From Foliimonas ilicis (GTDB taxonomy: Bacteria > Pseudomonadota > Alphaproteobacteria > Rhizobiales > Rhizobiaceae), in assembly GCF_039939195.1 (NCBI RefSeq), contig NZ_JBDUUH010000001.1:1012399-1076398 (forward strand): a stretch of DNA of 64,000 nt. The letters are read 5' to 3'. Shown here piece by piece: positions 1 through 9,050 of the stretch. The position numbers and the translations under genes are program-made. The notes below the pieces were generated by a model that searched no databases, was not told where the DNA came from, and saw only the letters and a program-made list of their open reading frames with translations. Each line of letters begins with the position of its first letter. Position 1 is the stretch's first letter.

Positions 1-1307
1 TCGGCATTGCGCGCGTCAATTCTATCCAGTCTTTTCTGGAGACGCTGAAGCTGCTGCATGCTGTCGGGCCGTTGCGTGGGCGTCGGCTTTCGTCGATGAG
101 TTGTTCGGGCGGTGAGGCCTCCGTGATGGCTGACACGGCTGAAGGCCGCAGCATTAGCTTTCCGGCGTTGGTTGAGGCGCATCGCGCACGGGTGAAATCG
201 ACGCTTGGACCGCTGGTCGCGGTCGCGAATCCGCTCGACTACCACACCTTCATCTGGAACAACCAGCCCGCCATGACCGAGACGTTCACGGCCATGGTGT
301 CGGGTGGTTTCGATCTCAACATGCTGGTGCTGGATTTTCCGCGCAACGACCGTTGCTCGGACGAGGATTGGTGGCCGACCGTCAATGCGTTCGAAAGCGC
401 GTTGAAAACGAATGGTGCGATCGGCGCGATTGTCGGGTCGATGGGCGAGAATATCCCAGAAGAACACGCGGAGGCATTGCTTCGGCGCGGCATCGTGCCG
501 TTGCAGGGCATCGAGGAAGCGTTCGATGCGGCGGAGGCGGCGTCGTTTATTGGGGAAGCATGGTCTCGGCCGGTAACACCCCCACTCCGATTTGCTTCGC
601 AAATCACCTCTCCCCCTGAAAAGGGGAGAGGAAAGGCGGTGCATTTTCCAAGCGGATGCAAGGTGGAAAGGGGGCGATCCACCGTTTCCGAATCCACCGC
701 CAAATCCCTGCTGCGCGACGCGGGCTTGCCGGTGCCTTCCGGCATGGAAATATCTTCCGTCGAAGAAGCCGCGCGTGCCGCAAGAACGCTCGGTTTCCCC
801 GTCGTGCTCAAGGCGCTCGGCATGCCGCATAAGAGCGAGCACAACGCTGTGCAGCTCAATCTGCGCAACGAGGCTGAAGTGCTCTCGGCAGCGAACGATC
901 TGATCGGTCTTGGCTCCGCGCTCTATGTCGAGCGCATGGTGCAGGGTGGTGTCGCGGAGCTGATTGTAGGCATCACTGCCGATCCGTTTTTCGGTCCAGT
1001 TATGACAATTGGCACCGGCGGCGTACTTGTGGAGCTGCTAAAAGATAGCGCGACGATCCTGCTGCCGACCTCTAAAGACGAGATCGAGGCGGCGTTGCGC
1101 GGGCTCAAAATGTTTCCGCTGCTCGACGGTTATCGCGGACGGCCAAAAGCCGATGTCGCTTCCGCGATTGAGGCGATTGCGGGCATCGCGGAATTTGCCG
1201 TTTCACGCGGCGATATAATCGAGCTCGACATCAACCCATTGATCGTATGTGCAACCGGGCAGGGTGCCCACATCGCGGATGCGCTGCTCGTCATCGAGGA
1301 GAAGTAA
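1..1307 (+). CDS. Acyl-CoA synthetase (ADP-forming type), 3' part
   Basis: The reading frame is open to the first base of the window, so the 5' end lies outside; a TTG at 72 is only an internal codon. What remains is the end of the succinyl-CoA-ligase-like CoA-binding part (motif SGGEASVMAD) followed by a C-terminal ATP-grasp domain starting near SESTAKSLLRDAGLPVP and continuing with FPVVLKALG and ELIVGITADPFFGPV. The family makes acyl-CoA from a carboxylic acid, CoA and ATP, or runs the reverse reaction, in the cytoplasm. The stop codon abuts the caiD start, so the two are probably co-transcribed and the ligase may activate the substrate CaiD uses. The linker before the ATP-grasp domain is widened by an interspersed repeat (about 577-680) that stays in frame. 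Substrate unknown. Confidence 0.85.
   Translation, partial: GIARVNSIQSFLETLKLLHAVGPLRGRRLSSMSCSGGEASVMADTAEGRSISFPALVEAHRARVKSTLGPLVAVANPLDYHTFIWNNQPAMTETFTAMVSGGFDLNMLVLDFPRNDRCSDEDWWPTVNAFESALKTNGAIGAIVGSMGENIPEEHAEALLRRGIVPLQGIEEAFDAAEAASFIGEAWSRPVTPPLRFASQITSPPEKGRGKAVHFPSGCKVERGRSTVSESTAKSLLRDAGLPVPSGMEISSVEEAARAARTLGFPVVLKALGMPHKSEHNAVQLNLRNEAEVLSAANDLIGLGSALYVERMVQGGVAELIVGITADPFFGPVMTIGTGGVLVELLKDSATILLPTSKDEIEAALRGLKMFPLLDGYRGRPKADVASAIEAIAGIAEFAVSRGDIIELDINPLIVCATGQGAHIADALLVIEEK
577..680 (+). repeat. Interspersed repeat inside a coding sequence
   Basis: This stretch reads CACCCCCACTCCG, then a CTTCGC block, then ACCTCTCCCC and the inverse GGGGAGAGG, and later a GGTGGAAAGGGGG block. 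The same word order occurs in the intergenic repeat at 55106-55242. Here it sits in frame in the acyl-CoA synthetase gene and encodes a Pro/Gly/Arg-rich linker. The boundaries are approximate. Confidence 0.6.
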
Positions 1308-2090
1308 ATGTCTGACATCGTCAAAACACGCCGCGAGGGTGCCGTCTTCGAAATCACGCTCGACCGCCCAAAGGCCAATGCGATCGACCTGAAAACGTCG
1401 CGGCTGCTTGGCGAGACCTTTCAGGCATTCCGCGACGATGATGCGTTGCGCGTGGCGATCGTAAAAACGGCTGGCGACAAGTTTTTTTCTGCTGGGTGGG
1501 ATTTGAAGGCGGCTGCCGATGGCGATGCTGTGGACGGCGATTACGGCGTCGGCGGCTTTGCGGGCTTGCAGGAACTGCGTGATATGAACAAGCCGGTTAT
1601 CGCCTGCGTCAACGGCATGGCGGTGGGCGGCGGCTTCGAATTGGCGCTTTCCTGCGATCTTATCTACGCTTCCGACCATTCGTCCTTCGCGCTGCCGGAA
1701 ATCAAGGCCGGAACGCTGGCAGATGCTGCGACGATCAAGCTGCCGAAGCGCATTCCCTATCATGTCGCGATGGACATGCTTTTGACCGGTCGTTGGATGG
1801 ACGTTGCGGAGGCGCATCGCTGGGGGCTGGTGAACGAGGTTCTCCCGGCAGACAAGCTCGATGAACGCGTGTGGGAAATCGCGGGACGTCTGGCCGATGG
1901 CCCGCCGCTGGTCTTTGCTGCGATCAAGGAAGTGGCGCGCCGCGCCGAAGCGATGGAGTTTCAGGATGCGATGAACTGGATCACCAAGCGCAAGTTCCGC
2001 ACGGTGGACGAACTCTATGCTTCGGAGGATAATATGGAAGGCTTCAAGGCTTTCGCCGAGAAGCGCGATCCGGTGTGGAAGGGACGCTGA
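1308..2090 (+). CDS. caiD: CaiD-like crotonobetainyl-CoA hydratase (carnitinyl-CoA dehydratase)
   Basis: A 260-residue crotonase-fold protein, the same length class as E. coli CaiD. It shares diagnostic stretches with CaiD: EITLDRPKANAID near the N terminus, KFFSAGWDLKAAA at residues 58-70, and the C-terminal FAEKRDPVWKGR. The two acidic residues expected for catalysis are present as Glu111 (GGGFELAL) and Glu131 (ALPEIKAG). CaiD interconverts crotonobetainyl-CoA and carnitinyl-CoA; the neighbouring acyl-CoA ligase fits that use, but a related short-chain enoyl-CoA substrate is possible. It starts directly after the ligase stop codon, with GAGGAG just upstream, and is followed 9 bases later by an esterase gene. 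No complete carnitine operon is present here. Confidence 0.85.
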   Translation: MSDIVKTRREGAVFEITLDRPKANAIDLKTSRLLGETFQAFRDDDALRVAIVKTAGDKFFSAGWDLKAAADGDAVDGDYGVGGFAGLQELRDMNKPVIACVNGMAVGGGFELALSCDLIYASDHSSFALPEIKAGTLADAATIKLPKRIPYHVAMDMLLTGRWMDVAEAHRWGLVNEVLPADKLDERVWEIAGRLADGPPLVFAAIKEVARRAEAMEFQDAMNWITKRKFRTVDELYASEDNMEGFKAFAEKRDPVWKGR

Positions 2091-2099
2091 GCGTCTGAA

Positions 2100-3041
2100 A
2101 TGACCGATTATCGTAAACTGATAGATGCCGAGACATGGGCCTTCATAGACAGGACCAACTCGTTCTATGCGCCCGATACGATAGATGAAACGATCGAGGA
2201 CCAGCGCCGGGTCTATGATCGCATGTGCGAAGCCTTCTTTGCTGGCTACCCGGAGAATGTGAGCGCTGAAACGACCTTTGTCGATGCGGGCAATCACCAG
2301 ATTCCGATCCGGATATACCGCAAGGAAGAAGCAAACCCGGCGGCGATGGTGCTCTATTTTCATGGCGGCGGCTTCGTGCTCGGCGGGCTGGATAGCCATG
2401 ACGACATCTGCGCGGAAATCTGCTCGCGAACCGGCTATGAGGTCGTTTCCGTCGATTACCGGCTGGCGCCGGAGCATGTGCATCCAGCCGCGTTCGACGA
2501 TGCGATGGCCGCCTATGAATGGGCAATGAAACGCTATGCGTGCAACATAGTGCTGAGCGGCGACAGTGCGGGCGGCAATCTTGCTGCGGCCGTCGCTCAC
2601 GCATCGCGCGGTCACGCAAAACGGCCCGCAGGACAGGTTCTGATCTATCCCGGACTTGGCGGTGATCACAGCAAGGGTTCTTATGTGAACCACGCAGAAG
2701 CGCCGATGCTTACGGTTCGCGACATAGATTTCGCGATGAAAATGCGCGCGGGAGGTACAAAAATCACCGGCGACATAACTTATGCGCCGCTGGCCGACGC
2801 GAATTTCTCGAATTTGCCGCCCACCGTCATCATAACCGCAGAATGTGATCCGCTATCGTCTGATGGCGAGGCCTATTGCAGCCACGTTGCGAATGCCGGT
2901 GGCCGCGCATTCTGGCATGAGGAACGTGGCCTCGTTCACGGCTATCTGCGGGCGCGCCACAGCGTTTCGCGCGCACGCTCCAGTTTCACACGCATAGTCG
3001 ATGCGCTGGAAGCGCTCGGCAAAAACGAGTGGCCTTACTGA
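2100..3041 (+). CDS. HSL-family alpha/beta hydrolase (esterase/lipase)
   Basis: A 313-residue alpha/beta hydrolase of the hormone-sensitive-lipase family. The oxyanion-hole motif HGGGF is at residues 88-92 and the nucleophile elbow GDSAGG at 154-159 (Ser156). The family's acidic residue falls in the ECDPLSSDGEAY stretch and the catalytic His in GLVHGY near the C terminus. It would hydrolyse carboxylic esters in the cytoplasm; no signal peptide is visible. It follows caiD by 9 bases and so is likely the last gene of that operon. Its stop codon converges on the minus-strand phosphodiesterase gene with only 12 bases between them. Substrate unknown; a link to carnitine esters is inference only. 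Confidence 0.85.
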   Translation: MTDYRKLIDAETWAFIDRTNSFYAPDTIDETIEDQRRVYDRMCEAFFAGYPENVSAETTFVDAGNHQIPIRIYRKEEANPAAMVLYFHGGGFVLGGLDSHDDICAEICSRTGYEVVSVDYRLAPEHVHPAAFDDAMAAYEWAMKRYACNIVLSGDSAGGNLAAAVAHASRGHAKRPAGQVLIYPGLGGDHSKGSYVNHAEAPMLTVRDIDFAMKMRAGGTKITGDITYAPLADANFSNLPPTVIITAECDPLSSDGEAYCSHVANAGGRAFWHEERGLVHGYLRARHSVSRARSSFTRIVDALEALGKNEWPY

Positions 3042-3053
3042 GTTTCGAAACCT

Positions 3054-3896
3054 CTATCGGCTCAGGAACGATTTGGCTTTCATCGTCGCAGGGATTTTCA
3101 CGCCCAGACGCGTGAGAATGCTCGGCGCGAGCTGTAACTGGTCGAGCAGCGTATCGGTTTTCGGGCCTTTGCCCTTGCCGAAATAATAGAGCGCGAAATC
3201 CTGCATCTCGTCGTCATGGCCGCCATGATGGCCGCGGTCGGTCTGGCCATGGTCGGCGGTGACGATGACCTCGTAACCGTCCGCCAGCCATTTCGGCAGG
3301 AAGGCGGCGAGTTGCGCGTCGATCGAGAAAAGTGCGTGGTCCATCTCGCCGCAATCATGGCCGAAGCGATGGCCCATCGAATCCAGCGTGCAAGTGTGCA
3401 GGATGCCGTAGTCGATGCCGTGGCGGCGCGTCAGCATGGTCAGTGTCGCGAACAGATCGACGTCGCTCGGCGTCGTCTGGTTGATGAGATTGTAGCCGGT
3501 CATGGTGTGGAAGCGGCCATGCGTGATCGGGCCGCCGGGGTTGTCATATTCCATGTCTTCCACCAGATCGAACGGATAGCGGTGGAAGAATTCCGACCAG
3601 TAGGAATGGGTGACGGCGCCCGTCTTGCCGCCCGCTTTCGACACTTCGGAAAAGATGTCCGGTTGAGAAACGCGGGCGCGAATGTCGTTGGATAGAACGC
3701 CATGCACCTGCGGGGATACGCCGGTGTGGATCGAGGCGTAGCAGCAGGCGGAGGTCGATGGAAGTACCGAGCGCATGCGCCACATCTGCGCATCGCCGGA
3801 TTGCACCCAGCCTTCGAGATTTCCCATGAATTTGCGCCAGTTGCGCCACGGAAGACCGTCGAGAATGATGAGCAGGAGTTTGGTTTTGAGAGCCAT
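3054..3896 (-). CDS. Alkaline-phosphatase-superfamily phosphodiesterase/phosphatase
   Basis: A 280-residue protein of the type I phosphodiesterase/nucleotide pyrophosphatase group. Metal- and nucleophile-site motifs appear in the expected order: ILDGL (Asp13), LPSTSACCYASIHTG around the nucleophile Ser/Thr, then PQVHG, DSMGHRFGHD and TADHGQTDRGHHGGH. I chose the ATG at 3896 (MALKTKLLLIILDG) because the frame upstream runs into the end of the binding-protein gene and carries no domain. No clear signal peptide is visible. It is the last gene of the ABC transporter operon, 65 bases after the second binding protein, so it may dephosphorylate or cleave the imported ligand. That role is inferred from position only. 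Confidence 0.8.
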   Translation of the reverse strand: MALKTKLLLIILDGLPWRNWRKFMGNLEGWVQSGDAQMWRMRSVLPSTSACCYASIHTGVSPQVHGVLSNDIRARVSQPDIFSEVSKAGGKTGAVTHSYWSEFFHRYPFDLVEDMEYDNPGGPITHGRFHTMTGYNLINQTTPSDVDLFATLTMLTRRHGIDYGILHTCTLDSMGHRFGHDCGEMDHALFSIDAQLAAFLPKWLADGYEVIVTADHGQTDRGHHGGHDDEMQDFALYYFGKGKGPKTDTLLDQLQLAPSILTRLGVKIPATMKAKSFLSR

Positions 3897-3961
3897 GATC
3901 GTTCCGGTAGTTAAAAAAGCGACCCGACCGCTGGTGCGACCGGGTCCGTCGATTTTCAACC

Positions 3962-5554
3962 TCAGGCGTTGAGCCAGCACTCGGCCAGCGCATAGCCGTC
4001 CATCTGCTCGCCTATCGGGGTCTTGACGTAGCCGCCAACCTTGTCGGTTGCGACGGCGTCGATATGCTCGTTGAAGAAGGGCACTATCAGGCCGCCTTCG
4101 TCGCGCATCATCACTGCCATGTCGCGATAGATCGATTTGCGCTTCGCTTCATCGAGTTCCGAGCGCGCGGTAAGCAGCATCGCGTCGAATTCGGGACGCT
4201 TGAAGCGCGTGTCGTTCCAGTCGGCGTTTGAGGCGTAGCCGGTAGAATACATCTGGTCCTGCGTTGCCCGGCCGCCCCAATAGGAAAGCGCGAAGGGCTG
4301 CTTGTTCCAGACTTCCGACCAGTAGCCATCGCCGGGCTCGCGCTTGATCTCGATGGTGATACCAGCCTTGGCAGCGCTCTGCTGATAAAGCTGCGCGGCA
4401 TCGACGGCACCAGGAAAGGCGACATCCGAGGTGCGCAGCAGGATAGACCCGCTGTGACCGGACTTCTTGTAGAATTCGGCGGCTTTTTCGGGATTGTAGA
4501 CGCGCTGCTCGACATCTTCGGCGAACAATGGGTAGGCCCCATTGATCGGGGAATCATTACCCACCGAGCCGTAGCCGAACAGAACCGTTTGCAACAATTG
4601 CTCGCGATCCATGGCGAGTTTCAACGCCATGCGAAGATCATTGTTGTCGAAGGGGGCAGTGTCGCAGAACATGTTGAACGGGTAGAAACCCTTGCCCGCC
4701 GCGTTCTCGATGCTGACGCCCGGCACACGCTTTACCAGATCCACCACTTTCGGCTCGACGCGGTTGATCATATGCACCTGCCCGCCCTGCAGCGCGGAAA
4801 GGCGCGCAGTCGCGTCGTTGATGACGATTATCTCGACCTGATCGGCATGTCCGGCCTTGTCGCCGCGCCAGTAATTGGCGAAGCGCTCGCCGCCATGGCG
4901 CACGCCCGGCTGATTGACGGACACTTTGTAAGGACCGGCGCTGATGCCGGCATTAGGGTCGTCCTTGCCGCCATTCGGCTGGATCGGCAAGTGGTAGTCG
5001 GCCATCAGATAGGGGAAGTCTGCATCCGGGTCCTTGAGGGTGAAGATGACTTCCTTGCCCTCGGCCTTGATGCCCGTGATGTTTCCGAGAATGCCATAGG
5101 CACCCGATTTCGAATTCTCGTCGGCGTGGCGCTCGATGGTTGCAGCAACGTCTTCGGCGGTGACCGTCTTGCCATTGTGGAACTCGATGCCGTCACGCAC
5201 TTTCAGCGTCCAGGTCTTGCCATCGCTGGATGGATTGATCTCCTCGGCGATGAGATATTCCAGATCGTTCGTCGGCGTCAGGCGAACAAGGAACTCACCC
5301 CAAAGCTTGCCGAAGTTGAACGTGACCTGGCTGAGATTGAGCGCCGGGTCGAGGCTGTTGGTTGATTCGCCACCCTGCAATCCAGCCTTCAAGAAGCCGC
5401 CGCGAACCGGCGTCTGTGCTTGTGCAGCACTAGCCAGCAAGCTGTTGGCGAAAGCGGCCGAGACGCCGAGTGCGGCGGCGCGACCGAGAAAATCGCGGCG
5501 GGACAAGCGGCCTGCAAGGAGGCGGCCGCTCAGATAGTCGAGTTCTTTGGACAT
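3962..5554 (-). CDS. ABC transporter substrate-binding protein, family 5 (second copy)
   Basis: A 530-residue periplasmic binding protein of the oligopeptide/dipeptide/nickel (SBP family 5) type. A twin-arginine leader is clear: SRRDFLG with Arg19-Arg20, a hydrophobic stretch and AQA before the mature protein, so Tat export is expected. It is strongly similar to the first-position binding protein at 9051-10634; the C-terminal third shares long near-identical blocks such as LLRTSDVAFPGAVDAAQLYQ and GDGYWSEVWNKQPF. It lies after the ATPase gene (32-base gap), an unusual second binding protein at the far end of the operon. Ligand unknown; the family also takes up opines, glutathione and plant metabolites in rhizobia. 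Confidence 0.88.
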   Translation of the reverse strand: MSKELDYLSGRLLAGRLSRRDFLGRAAALGVSAAFANSLLASAAQAQTPVRGGFLKAGLQGGESTNSLDPALNLSQVTFNFGKLWGEFLVRLTPTNDLEYLIAEEINPSSDGKTWTLKVRDGIEFHNGKTVTAEDVAATIERHADENSKSGAYGILGNITGIKAEGKEVIFTLKDPDADFPYLMADYHLPIQPNGGKDDPNAGISAGPYKVSVNQPGVRHGGERFANYWRGDKAGHADQVEIIVINDATARLSALQGGQVHMINRVEPKVVDLVKRVPGVSIENAAGKGFYPFNMFCDTAPFDNNDLRMALKLAMDREQLLQTVLFGYGSVGNDSPINGAYPLFAEDVEQRVYNPEKAAEFYKKSGHSGSILLRTSDVAFPGAVDAAQLYQQSAAKAGITIEIKREPGDGYWSEVWNKQPFALSYWGGRATQDQMYSTGYASNADWNDTRFKRPEFDAMLLTARSELDEAKRKSIYRDMAVMMRDEGGLIVPFFNEHIDAVATDKVGGYVKTPIGEQMDGYALAECWLNA

Positions 5555-5586
5555 TCAATTTCCATTTTAGTTCTGTTTCACCAAGG

Positions 5587-7251
5587 TCAGTTTCCGGCAC
5601 TTGCCATGCGCCGTCCACCGATTGCCTTCTCGAGCCACCCGATTTCCATCTCCGGAACGGAAGACAGGAGAAGATCGGTATAGTCGTCGAAAGGCGGTGA
5701 GAGAACCTGTGATTTCGGTCCGTAGCGCACAAGTTCGCCACGATACATGACCGCAATGGAATCCGCGATGGATCTGACCGTCGCAAGATCATGGGTGATG
5801 AAGAGATAGGCGACGTCCTCTTCCGCCTGCAGATCGAGCAGAAGGCGCAGAATGCCGTGCGCGACAAGCGGATCGAGCGCGCTCGTCACCTCGTCGCAAA
5901 TGATGAGGCTCGGTTTGGCGGCAAGTGCGCGCGCGATGCAGACGCGTTGTTTCTGGCCGCCCGAAAGTTCCGCCGGGTAGCGATCGATGAAGCCTTTGCC
6001 CATCTCGATCTTTTCGAGAAGCTCGGCAACGCGCGCATCGCGCTCGCGGCCGCGCATTCCGAAATAGAACTCCAGCGGCCTGCCGATGATCGTGCCGACC
6101 GTTTGACGAGGGTTCATCGCGACATCGGCCATCTGGTAGATCATCTGCAATTCCCGCAGATCATCCTTCGTGCGTTCCGCAAGGCGCTTCGAAAGCGTGC
6201 GTCCCGCAAAGGTGACGCTGCCCTGCTCGGGCGGCAGAAGCCCGGTTATGGCGCGTGCTAGCGTCGATTTTCCGGAGCCGGATTCGCCGACCACCGCCAA
6301 TGTCTGTCCCGCGAAAATATCGACGGAGACGTCCTTCAGAACCTTCACCTTGCCGCCGCCATAAGAGGCGGTGATGTTCTTGGCAGACAGGACAGGCTTT
6401 TCGCCGGGGGCTTTTTCCTGATGCTCGATCTCGTGCACGGAAACCAGCGCGTTGGTGTATTCCTGACGCGGATGCTTGATGATCTGCTGTGTGCCGCCCC
6501 ATTCGACCAGCTTGCCGTGGCGCAGAACCATGATTTCGTCGGACACCTGCGCAACGACCGCGAGATCGTGCGTGATGTAGAGCGCGGCGACGCCGGTATC
6601 GCGGATCGCATCCTTGATGGCAGCGAGCACGTCGATCTGCGTGGTTACGTCGAGAGCGGTTGTCGGCTCGTCGAAGACGATGATGTCCGGTTCCGAGCAG
6701 AGCGCCATGGCAGTCATAGCACGTTGCAACTGGCCGCCGGAAACCTGATGGGGGAACCGCTCGCCGAAGTTTTCAGGGTCCGGCAGTCCGAGTTTTTTGA
6801 AAAGCGCTATGGCGCGTTTTTCTGCTGCCGCGCGCTTTGACGTGCCATGCAAGAGCGATGCCTCGATCACCTGATCCATCAGCCGGTGAGCAGGATTGAA
6901 GGCTGCCGCTGCCGACTGTGCGACATAGCAGACTTCCTTTCCGCGCAATTTGCGAACGCCGCGCGGGCCGCCTTTCAGAATGTCGCGCCCATTGACGATG
7001 ATCTCGCCGCCGGTGATGCGCACGCCGCCACGGCCATAAGCCATGGAAGCAAGCCCGATGGTCGATTTTCCGGCGCCCGATTCACCGATCAGGCCCAACA
7101 CCTTGCCGCGCTTCAATTGCAGCGAAACGTCGTGAACAAGCGTGATGTTTCGAGGCGCTTCGCCGGGCGGGTAGACCTTCGCTTCGATACGAAGGTTCTT
7201 GATGTCGAGCACCATTTCGGGCTTCTCGACTGGCGTTTTTGCCTTAGCCAT
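5587..7251 (-). CDS. ABC transporter ATPase with two fused nucleotide-binding domains
   Basis: A 554-residue fusion of DppD-like and DppF-like ATPases. The first domain has Walker A GESGAGKST at 56-64, signature VSGGQLQR at 171-178 and Walker B with IIVFDEPTTALD at 191-202. The second has GESGSGKST at 323-331, LSGGQKQR at 430-437 and IICDEVTSALD at 451-461. Catalytic residues look intact in both halves except that the second Walker B carries Glu in CDEVT rather than the common DEPT. The start overlaps the upstream permease gene by 8 bases, supporting translational coupling. It powers the two permeases encoded upstream. Confidence 0.92.
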   Translation of the reverse strand: MAKAKTPVEKPEMVLDIKNLRIEAKVYPPGEAPRNITLVHDVSLQLKRGKVLGLIGESGAGKSTIGLASMAYGRGGVRITGGEIIVNGRDILKGGPRGVRKLRGKEVCYVAQSAAAAFNPAHRLMDQVIEASLLHGTSKRAAAEKRAIALFKKLGLPDPENFGERFPHQVSGGQLQRAMTAMALCSEPDIIVFDEPTTALDVTTQIDVLAAIKDAIRDTGVAALYITHDLAVVAQVSDEIMVLRHGKLVEWGGTQQIIKHPRQEYTNALVSVHEIEHQEKAPGEKPVLSAKNITASYGGGKVKVLKDVSVDIFAGQTLAVVGESGSGKSTLARAITGLLPPEQGSVTFAGRTLSKRLAERTKDDLRELQMIYQMADVAMNPRQTVGTIIGRPLEFYFGMRGRERDARVAELLEKIEMGKGFIDRYPAELSGGQKQRVCIARALAAKPSLIICDEVTSALDPLVAHGILRLLLDLQAEEDVAYLFITHDLATVRSIADSIAVMYRGELVRYGPKSQVLSPPFDDYTDLLLSSVPEMEIGWLEKAIGGRRMASAGN

Positions 7252-8074
7252 TGCCGCGTCCTCCTTTGAGGTCGGTGGTGCGGTTCAAAACCCAATCGGC
7301 GACGAGATTGACCGAAATTGCCAATACCGCGATTGCGGCTGCCGGGATGAGTGCTGCCGGAATGCCGAACACGATGCCGTCCTTGTTTTCCTTCACCATG
7401 CCGCCCCAGTCAGCCGCCGGTGGCTGAACGCCGAGGCCGAGGAAGGACAGAGCCGAGAGGAACAGCACGGCGTAGATGAAGCGCAGGCCGAGCTCAGACA
7501 CGAGCGGTGAGAGTGCATTCGGCAGGATTTCGCGGAAGATGATCCACATTCTGCCTTCGCCGCGCAGCTTTGCCGCCTCCACGAAGTCCATCACATTGAT
7601 GTCGACGGCGACCGCGCGGGTGAGGCGATAGACGCGTGTGGAATCGAGGATGCCCATGACGAGGATCAGAGTGAGGATCGTCGAGGGCAGGACGGAAAGA
7701 ACGACGAGGCCGAAGATGAGCGTCGGGATCGACATCAACAGGTCGACGAAGCGCGACATGATCGTGTCGAACCAGCCGCCGACCACCGCGGCCGTCAGGC
7801 CGAGAATCGCACCGAGCGTGAACGACAGGGCGGTCGCTAGAACCGCGATGAAGATCGTGGTGCGTGCGCCGAAGATCATGCGCGAAAGCAGGTCGCGTCC
7901 AAGATTGTCGGTGCCAAGCAGGAACTGGCTGGACATCGGTTCCCAGACGGAGCCGACGATCTGTCCCATGCCGTAAGGCGCGATCAGCGGAGCGAAAATC
8001 GCCGTCAGCAGGAACAGGCTTGTGAGTATGAGGCCGATCAAGGCCCCGATCGGGATGGTTTTCAAATCAAGCAT
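7244..8074 (-). CDS. ABC transporter permease, DppC/OppC type
   Basis: A 276-residue inner-membrane permease. The N terminus has one membrane segment followed by LGTDNLGRDLLSR (53-65), a landmark of DppC/OppC proteins. The cytoplasmic EAA loop that contacts the ATPase is at about 166-190 (EAAKLRGEGRMW). About six hydrophobic segments are visible. It pairs with the DppB-type permease 9 bases upstream and overlaps the ATPase gene downstream. It belongs to the binding-protein-first operon read from 10634 towards 3054. Confidence 0.9.
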   Translation of the reverse strand: MLDLKTIPIGALIGLILTSLFLLTAIFAPLIAPYGMGQIVGSVWEPMSSQFLLGTDNLGRDLLSRMIFGARTTIFIAVLATALSFTLGAILGLTAAVVGGWFDTIMSRFVDLLMSIPTLIFGLVVLSVLPSTILTLILVMGILDSTRVYRLTRAVAVDINVMDFVEAAKLRGEGRMWIIFREILPNALSPLVSELGLRFIYAVLFLSALSFLGLGVQPPAADWGGMVKENKDGIVFGIPAALIPAAAIAVLAISVNLVADWVLNRTTDLKGGRGNG

Positions 8075-8083
8075 GCCGCGCCC

Positions 8084-9040
8084 TCACTTCGGATGCCTGA
8101 GTCGCGGATTGGCGACGATTGCAACGATGTCTGCGATGATGTTCAGGCTGATATAAACGGCCGCGAAAATCAGGCCGACTGCCTGCACAACGGGTACATC
8201 TCGTTTGGCAACGTGGTCCACCAGATATTGTCCCATGCCCGGATAGACGAAGATCACCTCGACCACGACCACACCGACGATCAAAAAGGCGAGGTTGAGC
8301 ATGATGACGTTGACGATGGGTGCAATCGCGTTCGGGAAGGCGTGCTTGCGGATCACATCGAGCGCGCGAAGGCCTTTCAGTTCCGCAGTCTCGACATAGG
8401 CCGACTGCATGACATTGAGGATCGCGGCGCGTGTCATGCGCATCATATGTGCGAGAACGACGAGCGTGAGCGCCGTTGCCGGAAGTGCAATCGCCTTCAT
8501 GCGTTCGAGAAACGGCATGCCCTCGTAAACGGTCGAAATTCCCGGAAACCATTGCAGCTTCACGGCGAAGAAGAAGACCAGAAGATAGCCGATGAAGAAT
8601 TCAGGCAAAGACGTGGAAGCAAGCGCCAGGCCGGAGATGGTCTTGTCGACGACGCCATTGCGATAGCGCACGGCGATCAGGCCAAGAATGACTGCCAGCG
8701 GCACCGAGACGACTGCCGCCCAGAATGCTAGAAACAGCGTGTTCCACAGGCGTCCGCCTATCGATGTCGCAATGTCTTGCCGGCTGGACAGAGCGGTGCC
8801 GAGATCACCCGTCAAAATACCGCCAAGCCATTTGAAATAGCGCACGATGGCGGGGTCGTTCAGGCCGAGTTCTTCGCGCAGATTTGCAAGCGCCTGCGGT
8901 GTGGCCGATTGACCGAGGATGGATTGTGCGACATCGCCGGGAAGGATTTGAGTGCCGGCGAAGATCAGGACCGAAACGGCCAGAAGTAAGAGTATGCCCA
9001 GCGCGATGCGCTGGGCTACCAGTTTCAGGATTGGGGACAT
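8084..9040 (-). CDS. ABC transporter permease, DppB/OppB type
   Basis: A 318-residue inner-membrane permease. The N terminus carries the DppB hallmark AVSVLIFAGTQILPGD (21-36), then the typical periplasmic LREELGLNDP stretch. The EAA loop is at about 218-245 (ETAELKGLRALDVIRKHAFP). It is separated from the upstream binding-protein gene by 10 bases and from the DppC-type permease by 9 bases. It forms the translocation channel with the DppC-type subunit. Confidence 0.9.
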   Translation of the reverse strand: MSPILKLVAQRIALGILLLLAVSVLIFAGTQILPGDVAQSILGQSATPQALANLREELGLNDPAIVRYFKWLGGILTGDLGTALSSRQDIATSIGGRLWNTLFLAFWAAVVSVPLAVILGLIAVRYRNGVVDKTISGLALASTSLPEFFIGYLLVFFFAVKLQWFPGISTVYEGMPFLERMKAIALPATALTLVVLAHMMRMTRAAILNVMQSAYVETAELKGLRALDVIRKHAFPNAIAPIVNVIMLNLAFLIVGVVVVEVIFVYPGMGQYLVDHVAKRDVPVVQAVGLIFAAVYISLNIIADIVAIVANPRLRHPK

Positions 9041-9050
9041 ATCGCCGGGC

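Noticed and set aside
1203..2693. 496-codon open frame on the minus strand
   Set aside because: It lies antisense to caiD and the esterase, has no recognisable domain, and is a by-product of GC-rich codon bias.
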